Source: Kribbella jiaozuonensis (lineage in GTDB: Bacteria; Actinomycetota; Actinomycetes; Propionibacteriales; Kribbellaceae). From it: DNA of 64,000 nt. Every line of letters begins with the position of its first letter. Position 1 is the stretch's first letter. The notes below the pieces were generated by a model. It saw only the letters and a program-made list of their open reading frames with translations. It had not been told where the DNA came from and ran no database searches. Positions 32,875 to 41,447 of the stretch are shown piece after piece. Both the position numbers and the translations under genes were made by a program. The stretch is taken from the NCBI RefSeq assembly GCF_005233875.1, contig NZ_SZPZ01000004.1:310001-374000 (forward strand), in the 5' to 3' direction.

Positions 32875-33726
32875 CTAGGACCAGTGCGGTGGGCGGATCA
32901 GCCGGTCCGGGAGCGTCGTGCCGGCGTCGCCGCGGGTCGCGTTGACCTGCATCTGGGTCAGGAAGATGCTCCGCGCGAGGTGTGCGCCGCGTACGTCGGT
33001 GTCCCGCAGGTCGGCGCCGATGAGATCGGCGGAGGTGAGGTCGGCGCGTCGCAGGTCAGCGCCGATCAGGTAGGAGCTGCGCAGGTCCGCGCCCCGCAGG
33101 TCGGCGCCGGCCAGGTCCGCACCCATGAGATCCGCGCCGCGTCGGTTCAGCGGGGTGGCCGAGACGCCGGCCCGGACGAGCTCGCTGGTCCGGAGCAGCA
33201 GGTCGTTGATCCGTGAGCGGTGGGCGAGGACGTCGAGCGCCGTCAGCGACTCCGGGCTGCCGAGAGCCAGCTGTTCGGTGTCGTCGGTCGCACGCCTGAG
33301 CGGACCGTGAAGCGAAGGCGCCAGCTCGAGGGCCTCGATCAGGTACCAGAGCAGCTCGTGCAGCAGCCGCACTACTGAGAACACTTCGAACATCTGCGCG
33401 CCGGAGTCCGCCGCCTGCCGCCAGTCACGGCCGCCGAAGGTGATCTGCGTGACCTTCTGACCGGCGCCGAAGCAGTCGTACACGGTGCAGCCCGGGAAGC
33501 CGCCGTCGCGCAGCCGCGCGTGGATACCGCAGCGGAAGTCGTGTTTCAGGTTCGGGCACGGTTGGCCGGCCGGCTTGTCGATGGCGAAGTCGGCGGACGC
33601 TGTCATCGCGAGCGCCACACAGCACAGGCCGACACACTGCGTGCAGTCGGCACGCAGGTCAGGGCGTCGTACGGGCCGGTCGGGCATATCCCTGTCGAGG
33701 CTAGAGCGTGCTGCCGTAAATCGCAT
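32875..33726 (-). CDS. Cys-cluster (YkgJ-like) plus pentapeptide-repeat protein
   Basis: This 283-residue protein has an N-terminal Cys-rich region (CTQCVGLCC, CPNLKHDFRCGIH, CTVYDCFGAG) that looks like the metal or Fe-S binding UPF0153/YkgJ type. A helical middle follows, then pentapeptide repeats from about residue 195 (ADLMGADLAGADLRGADL and on) forming a short right-handed beta-helix. ATG 33726 overlaps the TPR gene stop (TGATG), so the two proteins are made together. Function unknown; the domain pairing suggests a scaffold with a metal-binding head. Confidence 0.82.
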   Translation of the reverse strand: MRFTAARSSLDRDMPDRPVRRPDLRADCTQCVGLCCVALAMTASADFAIDKPAGQPCPNLKHDFRCGIHARLRDGGFPGCTVYDCFGAGQKVTQITFGGRDWRQAADSGAQMFEVFSVVRLLHELLWYLIEALELAPSLHGPLRRATDDTEQLALGSPESLTALDVLAHRSRINDLLLRTSELVRAGVSATPLNRRGADLMGADLAGADLRGADLRSSYLIGADLRRADLTSADLIGADLRDTDVRGAHLARSIFLTQMQVNATRGDAGTTLPDRLIRPPHWS

Positions 33727-34655
33727 CAGCCGCGCCGCTGCGTCATCGCCTCTCGTGCACAGGCGGCGGCCAAGGGATGCCCGGAGTCGATGGCGAGCTG
33801 GTACGCCGACTCCGCACCGTCGAGATCGCCCTGGTCCTGACGAAGCACCCCGAGATTGAAGGCAGCCTTCGGCGCCATGTCAGCGTGCCCCGACTCGATC
33901 ACCAACAGGAAGGCCGACTCCGCGCCGGCAAAGTCCGCCCGACCGTGACGCAGCACCCCGAGATTCACCGCCGCCTGTGGAGCCTGGTCAGCGTGCCCGG
34001 AGTCGATCACCACCTGGTACGCCAGCTCCGCGCCGTCGAAATCGCCCCGGCCCTCACGGAGTACGCCGAGATTGACCGCCGCCTTCGGAGCCAGGTCGGC
34101 GTGGTCGGAGTCGATCGCCACCTGGTACGCCAGCTCCGCGCCGGCGAGATCACCCCTTCCCTCGCAGAGCACCGCGAGGTTGATCGCTGCCATCGGCGCC
34201 ATGTCAGCGTGTCCGGACTCGATCGCCAGCCGATAGGCGCGCTCCGCGCCAACGCAGTCGCCCCGGCGCACGCGGAGTACGCCGAGGTTGACCGCGGCTC
34301 TCGGGGCCTGGTCGACGTGGCCGGAGTCGATCGCCACCTGGTAGGCGCGCTCCGCGCCGTCGGGATCGTCACGCAGTACGCCGAGGTTGACGGCGGCCAT
34401 CGGGGCCAGGTCCGCGTGGCCGGAGTCGATCGCCACCTGCAGCGCCTGCTCGGCGCCGGCGAAATCGCCCCGGCCCTCACGGAGTACCCCGAGGTTGACC
34501 GCCGCCATCGGGGCGTGGTCCGCGTGCCCGGAGTCGATCGCGAGCTGATAGGCCCGCTCCGCCCCGACGAAATCGTCCCGATCCTCACACAGGACCCCGA
34601 GATTGAACGCAGCCTTCGGCCCGAGGTCGGCGTGCCCGATCTCAACCGTCGTCAT
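33726..34655 (-). CDS. Tetratricopeptide-like repeat protein
   Basis: This 309-residue protein is built almost wholly of eight 36-residue units with pattern GHADxAPxAAVNLGVLREG, then RGDFxGAExAYQxAIDS. The third unit is three residues short. No signal peptide or membrane span is present, so it is a cytoplasmic solenoid for protein binding. ATG 34655 is chosen because GGGGGG lies 7 nt before it; an in-frame GTG is at 34661. It is coupled to the pentapeptide gene downstream. Confidence 0.85.
   Translation of the reverse strand: MTTVEIGHADLGPKAAFNLGVLCEDRDDFVGAERAYQLAIDSGHADHAPMAAVNLGVLREGRGDFAGAEQALQVAIDSGHADLAPMAAVNLGVLRDDPDGAERAYQVAIDSGHVDQAPRAAVNLGVLRVRRGDCVGAERAYRLAIESGHADMAPMAAINLAVLCEGRGDLAGAELAYQVAIDSDHADLAPKAAVNLGVLREGRGDFDGAELAYQVVIDSGHADQAPQAAVNLGVLRHGRADFAGAESAFLLVIESGHADMAPKAAFNLGVLRQDQGDLDGAESAYQLAIDSGHPLAAACAREAMTQRRG
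33783..34637 (-). repeat. 108-bp tandem coding repeat (eight units)
   Basis: The TPR coding region consists of eight tandem units of 108 bp (one of 99 bp). Segments such as GAGATTCACCG-like starts and GTACGCCGAGGTTGAC recur with few changes between units. Such near-identical tandem units can gain or lose copies, and the 99-bp unit is probably an in-frame deletion. Confidence 0.8.
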
Positions 34656-34687
34656 CACCACACCCCCCGACTACCTCGAAGCATTCT

Positions 34688-36022
34688 TCACCTGATGTGT
34701 GCGGAGCTCCAGAGATACGTGTCGTATCCGGAGGTGCCACCACCGGGCGCCAGCGTCGTCGCGTCAGAGTCGAACGCCACGTGCTGTCCGTCGTCGGAGA
34801 TCGCCGGGCCGTGGCTGCCGTTGCGGCCGTTCACCTGCGTCTGATCCTGGCCGGAGGTGATCCAGAGGAGCGACCTGGTCCTCCGGTCGAGCCGGAACAC
34901 GTCGCTGATCTCCCCTTCGTCGGTGCGAGTCAGGCGAGCTGTCGACCCGTAGGTCACATACCGCCCGTCTGCAGAGATATCGGTCCGGAAGCCGGCGCCG
35001 ATCGCCAGTGCCGGCTGGCCCAGGTGGTCGACGGAAACCAGCTCGAGTCGATCGGTGCGGAGGTCGCGAAGCCAGACGTTCGGAACCGGATCCATTCCCG
35101 GCAGCCATCCGATGACTGTGAAGACCACGAACCGTCCGTCGTTCGAGATCGACGGCTTCCCGGACTCGAGAGAATCCGACCGCGGATCGACCGTGACACC
35201 GCGCGAAACCACGCGGGTCCTGTTCGTATCGCGGTCCCGTACGGCGACCTCGGTATTGGAAGCGAAGGCGACGGAGCGGCCGTTCGCCGAGATCGCGGGA
35301 TCACTCGACGAATGGGTCGACTGCAGCCCGCCGGCGGTCAGCGAAACGCGTTCGGTCCGAGCGCGGTCGAGGTCCCGTACGAAGACATCTGCGGTCTGGT
35401 TCGTATCGCCGGCGACCAGGTTCGTCGATGCCGACGTGAACACCACATGCAGACCATCGGCCGAGATCTCCGGCTGGTGCGCGCCTTGGTCCGCCTGGCC
35501 GCTGCGGCCGACGGAGACCAGCGTCGTACGTCCGGTCCGCAGATCGCGAACGAAGACATCCGGGCTGTTGTTGGTGTCACCGGGCAGCAGGTTCGAAGCG
35601 TCGGAGTTGAAGGCGACGAACCGCCCGTCAGCCGAGATCGAACCTTGGCTGCTCTCCTGGTTTCCCTGGATCCCGCCGACCCCGACCGATGCAAGCGTCG
35701 TACGGCCGGTCTTGGTGTCGCGGACGAAGACATCCCGTTGACCGTTGGTGTCGTTGGCGACGAGATCGGTCGCGTACGACGAGAAGACGACGTACCGCCC
35801 GTCAGCCGACACTCCCACGCCCTTCTCGGTCCCAGGGAACAAGCCGGCGTTGCCACCACCTCCACCAGCTCCGACCGACACGAGGCCGATCGTGCCCTGA
35901 TGCCGATCACCGTCGGCCGCCGCCGGCACAGCGACCGCGCCCACCGGTACTGCGGCTACTGCAAGCACTGCAAGAGCAGTACGAATCGGTCGACGGTCTT
36001 TGATGGTGTGAAGAAGTGTCAC
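34688..36022 (-). CDS. Secreted TolB/PD40-type beta-propeller protein
   Basis: This 444-residue protein has a signal peptide (basic TIKDRRPIRTA, hydrophobic core, AVAVPAAA cleavage region) and six or more PD40-like blades with ISADGRFVAFNSDASNLLPG, TN-x-PDVFVRDLRTGRT and similar. Exported propellers of this kind bind proteins or polysaccharide at the cell surface. GTG 36022 is preceded by AAAGGGGGG. No enzyme active site is visible. Confidence 0.85.
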   Translation of the reverse strand: MTLLHTIKDRRPIRTALAVLAVAAVPVGAVAVPAAADGDRHQGTIGLVSVGAGGGGGNAGLFPGTEKGVGVSADGRYVVFSSYATDLVANDTNGQRDVFVRDTKTGRTTLASVGVGGIQGNQESSQGSISADGRFVAFNSDASNLLPGDTNNSPDVFVRDLRTGRTTLVSVGRSGQADQGAHQPEISADGLHVVFTSASTNLVAGDTNQTADVFVRDLDRARTERVSLTAGGLQSTHSSSDPAISANGRSVAFASNTEVAVRDRDTNRTRVVSRGVTVDPRSDSLESGKPSISNDGRFVVFTVIGWLPGMDPVPNVWLRDLRTDRLELVSVDHLGQPALAIGAGFRTDISADGRYVTYGSTARLTRTDEGEISDVFRLDRRTRSLLWITSGQDQTQVNGRNGSHGPAISDDGQHVAFDSDATTLAPGGGTSGYDTYLWSSAHIR

Positions 36023-36113
36023 GATGTCCCCCCTTTGGACACCTGCTAGATGCCGCCGGAGCGCAGTAAGTTGCAGACCCGGCGACAGTCGGTCCCGACG
36101 TTAGAGTGGCCGG

Positions 36114-36779
36114 ATGGTGTTGCGGCTGGTGTTCGCGGATGACAACTTCTTGGTGCGGGAAGGGATATCGGCCCTTCTCGCCGAGGCCGCTGAGATCGAT
36201 CTGGTCGAGACAGTTGGCGATCCCGCCGCTCTGATCAGGGCGGTTGCCGAGCACCGGCCCGATGCCGTCCTCACCGACATCCGGATGCCTCCGACGTTCA
36301 CCACCGAAGGGATCGACGCGGCGAAACGGATCCGGGCCGAGCATCCGTCCACCGGAGTCGTCGTGCTGTCGCAGTACGTCGAGGAGGACTACGCCTTTGA
36401 CCTGCTGTCGGACGGTGTCGCGGGGCTCGGATACCTGTTGAAGGAGCGAGTGTCCCAGCTCGACGACCTGGTCCGGGCCTTGTACGACGTGGCGCGGGGC
36501 GGCTCGGTGCTCGACCCCACGGTCGTCGAGGGACTGCTCGCGCGGAAGATCAAGGACGAGCAGTCGCCACTCCTCCGGCTCACCGGGCGAGAACGAGAGG
36601 TGCTCCAGGAGATGGCGGCCGGCCGCAGTAATGCGGCCACCTCGAAGGCCCTGTTCATGAGCGAGCGCGCCGTCGAGAAACATGTCAGCGCGGTCTTTCA
36701 GAAGCTCGGCCTGGCAGACGAGGCCGACGTGAACCGCCGGGTGATGGCCGTCCTGGCGTTCCTCGAAGCCACCAGATAG
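36114..36779 (+). CDS. NarL/LuxR-type response regulator
   Basis: This 221-residue protein has a receiver domain (acidic pair D9/D10, phospho-acceptor Asp55 in VLTDIRMPP, Lys in LLKERV) and a LuxR-type helix-turn-helix (about 155-220, LTGREREVLQEMAAGRSNAA, then SERAVEKHVSAVFQKLGL). It is the only DNA-binding regulator of the kinase cluster at 36.1-40.5 kb and the likely partner of the kinase at 39215-40492. Its own sites are not known. Confidence 0.93.
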   Translation: MVLRLVFADDNFLVREGISALLAEAAEIDLVETVGDPAALIRAVAEHRPDAVLTDIRMPPTFTTEGIDAAKRIRAEHPSTGVVVLSQYVEEDYAFDLLSDGVAGLGYLLKERVSQLDDLVRALYDVARGGSVLDPTVVEGLLARKIKDEQSPLLRLTGREREVLQEMAAGRSNAATSKALFMSERAVEKHVSAVFQKLGLADEADVNRRVMAVLAFLEATR

Positions 36780-36866
36780 TACGGGCAACCGCACCACAGC
36801 CGAGCGGTCAGCCCCATGCCGCGTCGGCACCTCGATACCGCACCCTGACCACAAGGAGGCAGGTCT

Positions 36867-37238
36867 GTGGTCGCTGTACGTGTCCTGGTCGTCGACGACC
36901 AAGAGCCCTTTCGCCGGGCCATCGCAGCCGTCGTGTCGGAGACCGACGGCTTCGTCGTTGTCGCGGCGAGCGCATCGGGTGAGGAGTCGCTGCAAGCCAT
37001 CGGCCGGCTCCGCCCGGACCTGGTGCTGATGGACGTACGCCTGCCGGGCATCGACGGGATCGAGGCCTGCCGGCGGATCACCGTCGACGCGGACGCGCCG
37101 GTCGTCGTACTGCTCTCGACCTCTCCCCCGGACGAGTTCGAGCTGTCCGGCTGCGGGGCAGCCACGTACCTCGCCAAGGCCGGCTTCGGCCCCGAGCAAC
37201 TCGTCGCCACCTGGACCGCGGCTAGACCGGGATGCTGA
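36867..37238 (+). CDS. Stand-alone receiver-domain response regulator
   Basis: This 123-residue protein is a complete receiver domain without output domain: acidic pair D10/D11, phospho-acceptor Asp56 in LMDVRLPGIDG, Ser/Thr at 84-85 and Lys104. GTG start with AAGGAGGCAGG upstream. Its end overlaps the convergent pseudokinase gene by 17 nt. It could be a phosphate sink, or signal by protein contact with the neighbouring kinase or pseudokinase. Confidence 0.9.
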   Translation: MVAVRVLVVDDQEPFRRAIAAVVSETDGFVVVAASASGEESLQAIGRLRPDLVLMDVRLPGIDGIEACRRITVDADAPVVVLLSTSPPDEFELSGCGAATYLAKAGFGPEQLVATWTAARPGC

Positions 37239-39213
37239 CCGACACCAGCAACGGATCATCCAGGTACGGCGTTCCGCCGACCGCCTCGATCCGATCGACG
37301 ATGGCCTGTACGTCGATCTCCCCGCGGGCTACTCCATGCACTCGGACGACGAGCTCCTCCGCCACGACCGCCAGATCGATCCGGGCCCCGGTGGATGCCG
37401 ACCGGAGTGCTTCAACACAACAGAAATAGGCCGCCGCTTCGACCCCGGCTGGGAACCGCCGATCCGCCGACGGCTCGACCCGCAGTACGGCGACAGCGCC
37501 GGTCCGGGCCAGGTGTGACCGCAGCGCGCGGGACAGACCGGACCGCGACAGCTGACCGGGAAAGACGCCATGGGTCAACTCACGCAAGGATTCGAGCGCG
37601 GTGTTCGTCGAGGTGACGAGCCGCTCGAGCTCGACCGACGCTGCGACGCTCGATCCGGCTACACGGAGGCTGCTGAGGCGCTCCGGCATCGGCGCGAGAT
37701 GGGACAGTACGTCGCGAGCGATCGCGGACTCCAACCGCTGTCGGGTGGCATCGTCCGCGGCAACCAGTCGTCTCCGTGACTCGGCGAGCGCACCGGTGGT
37801 GACATCCAGAGCGGCCACGTGTGCAGCCAGCTCAGACTCCATCGCAGCATTGCGAAACGCCACCGCGGTTTGGTCCGCCAGATCGCGGAGCAGTTGTTCG
37901 TCCGTGGGTCGGAGCGGACGTCCCTTCGGCATGATGACGCCGATGCTGCCGAGAGTCTCGCCGCCGTACCGGACTGGCACCTCCCACTCCGGGGATTCGT
38001 CGGATTCAGCAGGCCAGGACTTGGAGATCCAGTCCGCTCCGGGCACCTGGAGGACGACGGTCGATGACCGCGCGGACACCGCACGCCCGGCTGCTTCCGC
38101 GACCGCGGGCAACAGCGAGGTCGGCGAAGGGGTCTCGGCCAGGCGACGACTGAAGTCGGACAGCGCTTCGTACGGCTGCGCCCGCACCCCATAGGCGAGC
38201 CGATTGGCCAACCGAACCACCCACCCACGGAGCGGCTGGAACGCGAGCGCGACCAGCGCGGTCGCCAGTAGGGACACCCAGAATCCGCTCGTCCGCAGGT
38301 TCACCAGGCCCGAGACGGCCAGCACCAGGCCGGCGTACCCGATCCCGGCGAAAATGGTGCCCAAGGCAAGGACTACGGCGCGGTTGATGATCAGGTCGAG
38401 GTCGAACAGGCGATACCGCAGTACGGCGACGGCGAGCAGCAGGGGCAGGCACGGATAGGAGATGTACAGCGGAAGCGTCGCGAGCCAGGTCTGGTGCCCG
38501 CCGTTGATCGTCTGCACGACGATCAGGTAGACGAAGCTCAAGGCGATGAGCGCTGCCGACACGGCGATCAACCGCACTTGCTGCCGTTGCTCCCCCTGGC
38601 TGCGGCGCAGGCGCAGGACCGTGGACACCATGGCGGCGATCAGGCCGCCGGAGATGAACGGCAGACCGACCACGGACAACAGACTGCCGACCGGACCGAG
38701 GTTGTGATCGTCGATGTCGTACTCCGTCGGCGACAGGGTGAGCAGCATCCCGGCGTACGCGCCGTATCCGACCAGGACGACGACCGCTGCCGCGCGCCAA
38801 CGGCGGGACAGGAAATGGCCGTCCGGCGCAACGAGGAACACAACGCCCAACGCGGCCAGCGACAGCTGCCCGCCGAGCAGGGACGCAACCCAACCGGCAA
38901 CCCCACCCAGGCTCCGCGACCCCGGCCCGTCCGCTGTGACCACCCAGACGCTGTAGGCCTCGGCCAGCAAGGAGATCGAGGACGAGAAGCCGATCAGGCA
39001 CAGCAGCCAGCCGATCGGATGCCGGGCCCAACGAGCCACGATCAGGGCTCCCATCGTCGCGCAGCCGATGACCGCGATGCTGACGAACGGGACGCCGTGC
39101 ACGGCTACCGCTTCCTCGGACAGCAACGGCCGGTAGCGGGAGGTCACCCAGATATCTGCCCCGGCCAACAGCGCGGTGATCGTCACCAGTACCCATGCCG
39201 CCCGCGCGTACAT
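37222..39213 (-). CDS. Pseudo-histidine kinase (7-8 span, GAF, degenerate HisKA_3/HATPase)
   Basis: This 663-residue protein has seven or eight spans (to about residue 330), a GAF-like domain (about 360-455) and a region that aligns with the neighbouring active kinase. The kinase phospho-acceptor His238 corresponds to Ala499 here (RQRLESAIARDVLSHL). The N-box Asn344 corresponds to Ser605 in VEALRSASTGARID, and the DDGSGF G1 box is missing. The fold-level similarity (VEAAAYFC is identical) shows common ancestry. It starts 1 nt after the active kinase stop, so they are cotranscribed. A sensor subunit for a heterodimer is the likely role. Confidence 0.85.
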   Translation of the reverse strand: MYARAAWVLVTITALLAGADIWVTSRYRPLLSEEAVAVHGVPFVSIAVIGCATMGALIVARWARHPIGWLLCLIGFSSSISLLAEAYSVWVVTADGPGSRSLGGVAGWVASLLGGQLSLAALGVVFLVAPDGHFLSRRWRAAAVVVLVGYGAYAGMLLTLSPTEYDIDDHNLGPVGSLLSVVGLPFISGGLIAAMVSTVLRLRRSQGEQRQQVRLIAVSAALIALSFVYLIVVQTINGGHQTWLATLPLYISYPCLPLLLAVAVLRYRLFDLDLIINRAVVLALGTIFAGIGYAGLVLAVSGLVNLRTSGFWVSLLATALVALAFQPLRGWVVRLANRLAYGVRAQPYEALSDFSRRLAETPSPTSLLPAVAEAAGRAVSARSSTVVLQVPGADWISKSWPAESDESPEWEVPVRYGGETLGSIGVIMPKGRPLRPTDEQLLRDLADQTAVAFRNAAMESELAAHVAALDVTTGALAESRRRLVAADDATRQRLESAIARDVLSHLAPMPERLSSLRVAGSSVAASVELERLVTSTNTALESLRELTHGVFPGQLSRSGLSRALRSHLARTGAVAVLRVEPSADRRFPAGVEAAAYFCCVEALRSASTGARIDLAVVAEELVVRVHGVARGEIDVQAIVDRIEAVGGTPYLDDPLLVSVSIPV

Positions 39214-39214
39214 G

Positions 39215-40492
39215 TCAGTCCCCGGGCCGGAGCGGGCCTGGCAGGCTCGCGGCGACCAGCGTGCCGCGCGACGGTGTGGTCGCGATCGTCAGGGTTCCGC
39301 CGGCCGACTCGACCCGATCACGCATGTTGACCAGGCCCGCGCCCGCACCTGTTGCCTCGGGATCGAACCCGGAACCGTCGTCCTGGACGGTCACCTCGAG
39401 CAGGCGAGGGCCGCCGGTCAGGCAGAGCTGAATCGCCTTCGCTGCCGAGTGTTTCGCGGCGTTCTGCAAGGCCTCCAGCGCACAGAAGTACGCCGCCGCC
39501 TCGACGCCGGCCGGGTAGCGGCCGAGCTCGGCCACGACGAACTCCACCGGGAGTGGGCTGTCGGCGATCGCCGTACGGAGCGCTGCCTCCAAACCTTCGT
39601 CGACGAGCAGGTTCGGGTAGATGCCGCGGGACAGATTCGCGATCGTCTCGATCGTGACGGTCGCTGCTCGACATTGCGCCTGGACGAGCCGGTCCGCCCG
39701 TTCGGGGGCCCGGCCGGCCAGGGTACGCGCGAGGCTCAGGTTCACCGCGAGGGCGACCAGATGCTGTTGCGCGCCGTCGTGGATGTCCCGCTCCAGCCGG
39801 CGGCGTTCGGCGTCCTGTGCATCGACAACTCGTTGCCGGGACCTTCGCAGTTCGGCCGCCAAGGTGGACAACTCCGCGATCCGGTGCACGAGTTCGGCCC
39901 GCAGCCGAGTGCCTCGCAGCACCAGCCCGGCCTGGTTCGCGAGACCGGCGAACAGCCGCTCCTCGACCGGGGTGAGCGGCACGTTCTCGTGCTCCTGTAC
40001 GGCGAGGACGCCGAGCAGCTCACCCGCCTGCCGTACCGCGAGCTCACGTCGGCCACCCACGCCGACCGAACTGTCAGGCGGCCACGTCGCAGCGAGCCTC
40101 AATGTCCCGTCGACCATCAGCCACACCTGCGCCGACTGCGCACCCGTGCCATCGGCGAGGATCTCGGCCATCCGCACCGGCAGGTCGTCCCGGCTACCGG
40201 TCACAGCCGGCGAGAACCGCTTCAGCACCTCGTACGGCGACTGCCGTCCCCCGTGCACCAGCCGCGACATCACGCTCTCGAGGCGTGACTGCACGCGCCC
40301 GAACGCCAGCGCCACCACGGCCGTGGCGAGCACCGAGAGCCCAATGTGGGGCGAGGACGTGCGGCCGATCAGAACTCCGCCGCCGAGCACGATGACGACG
40401 TACACCAGCACCACGAACACCACGAGCCCGCCGAGCACCAGCAGGCCGACGAAGCGTTCACGGCCCGTCAGCCATCGCCCCCTCACCCTCAC
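39215..40492 (-). CDS. Sensor histidine kinase (HisKA_3, NarX-like)
   Basis: This 425-residue kinase has two N-terminal spans (about 14-43 and 50-65), a GAF-like domain (about 85-195), the phosphorylation site RRRLERDIHDGAQQHL with His238, N-box ALQNAAKHS with Asn344, and G1 box DDGSGFD at 371-377. It likely phosphorylates the regulators at 36114 and 36867. The start is a GTG near 40492 (another GTG at 40486); sequence further upstream is Arg/Pro filler. It is divergent from the MacB-type ABC genes. Confidence 0.88.
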   Translation of the reverse strand: MRVRGRWLTGRERFVGLLVLGGLVVFVVLVYVVIVLGGGVLIGRTSSPHIGLSVLATAVVALAFGRVQSRLESVMSRLVHGGRQSPYEVLKRFSPAVTGSRDDLPVRMAEILADGTGAQSAQVWLMVDGTLRLAATWPPDSSVGVGGRRELAVRQAGELLGVLAVQEHENVPLTPVEERLFAGLANQAGLVLRGTRLRAELVHRIAELSTLAAELRRSRQRVVDAQDAERRRLERDIHDGAQQHLVALAVNLSLARTLAGRAPERADRLVQAQCRAATVTIETIANLSRGIYPNLLVDEGLEAALRTAIADSPLPVEFVVAELGRYPAGVEAAAYFCALEALQNAAKHSAAKAIQLCLTGGPRLLEVTVQDDGSGFDPEATGAGAGLVNMRDRVESAGGTLTIATTPSRGTLVAASLPGPLRPGD

Positions 40493-40697
40493 CTCTGCAG
40501 TCTGCCCCTCCGGCTGCCGGGATGGGAGTACCCGAACCCTGCGGGGTGGGTTACCCGCACGATCGCCCGCTGCACCGCTGCGGTCAGCCCCCGGCCGACG
40601 TGCGCCCAGCGCGGTGGGAGCGAGCAGCTGAAACGCCTTTGCTGGTAGCACGGCCGCTCGTTCCGGGGAGGCCACTCCAGCACAGGGGGTCTCACCT

Positions 40698-41447
40698 ATG
40701 TCTGCCACCACAATCGCTCCGACCACATCCGCCGCCCGCGCGGAAGGCGTCAGTAAGTTCTACGGATCCGGGGACGCGACCGTCACCGCGCTCAAAGACG
40801 TTCACGTTGCCCTGCAGGCCGGTCAGTTCACCGCGATCATGGGCCCGTCCGGGTCAGGCAAGTCGACGCTGCTGCACATGCTCGCGGGCCTCGACCGGCC
40901 GACGTCGGGTGAGGTGTTCCTCGGCGACACCCGGATCAGCTCGCTCAACGACAAGGCGCTCACGCTGCTGCGTCGCGATCAGATCGGGTTCATCTTCCAG
41001 TCGTTCAACCTGCTGCCGACGATGACCGCAGCGGAGAACATCGTGCTGCCGATCCGCATCGCCGGCCGCAAGCCCGACGACGCCTGGGTGCAGTCGATCG
41101 TCGACAAGCTCGGGCTGGCCGACCGGCTGTCGCATCGCCCGACCGAACTGTCCGGTGGACAACAGCAACGGGTGGCCGCGGCTCGCGCCCTGGCCTCGCG
41201 TCCGCAGATCGTCTTCGCCGACGAGCCCACCGGCGCCTTGGATTCAGCCGCCGGCACCGAGTTACTCACCTTCCTGCGCACAGCAGTCCAGGAACTCGGC
41301 CAGACGGTCGTCATGGTCACCCACGACCCGACCGCGGCCAGCTACGCCGACCGGGTGCTGTTCCTGGCCGACGGCCACGTCGTCGACGAGATGTTCGAGC
41401 CGACCGCTGACGCCGTACTGGACTTCATGAAGCACCTGGGAGCGTGA
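40698..41447 (+). CDS. ABC transporter ATP-binding protein (MacB/LolD type)
   Basis: This 249-residue ATPase has Walker A GPSGSGKST, Q-loop FIFQSFNLLPTMT, signature LSGGQQQR, Walker B VFADEPTGALDS and the H-loop VTHD. It belongs to the group that works with FtsX/MacB permeases in antimicrobial-peptide or lipoprotein handling. ATG 40698 follows AGGGGGTCTCACCT. Its stop overlaps the permease GTG (GTGA). Confidence 0.95.
   Translation: MSATTIAPTTSAARAEGVSKFYGSGDATVTALKDVHVALQAGQFTAIMGPSGSGKSTLLHMLAGLDRPTSGEVFLGDTRISSLNDKALTLLRRDQIGFIFQSFNLLPTMTAAENIVLPIRIAGRKPDDAWVQSIVDKLGLADRLSHRPTELSGGQQQRVAAARALASRPQIVFADEPTGALDSAAGTELLTFLRTAVQELGQTVVMVTHDPTAASYADRVLFLADGHVVDEMFEPTADAVLDFMKHLGA

Noticed and set aside
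33783-34637. Regular repeats looked at as a CRISPR array
   Set aside because: Units are contiguous, 108 bp, in frame and encode TPR-like helices; there are no unique spacers.
40521-40557. Stress-regulon palindrome before the ABC genes (GGGATGGG and GGGTTACCC)
   Set aside because: The halves do not match TCAYCC-N5-GGRTGA at the 5-nt spacing; only simple TACCCG repeats remain.
40493-40726. Upstream extension of the 39215-40492 kinase
   Set aside because: The added residues are Pro/Arg/Ala filler running into the divergent ABC gene start; kinase-like sequence begins at the first span.
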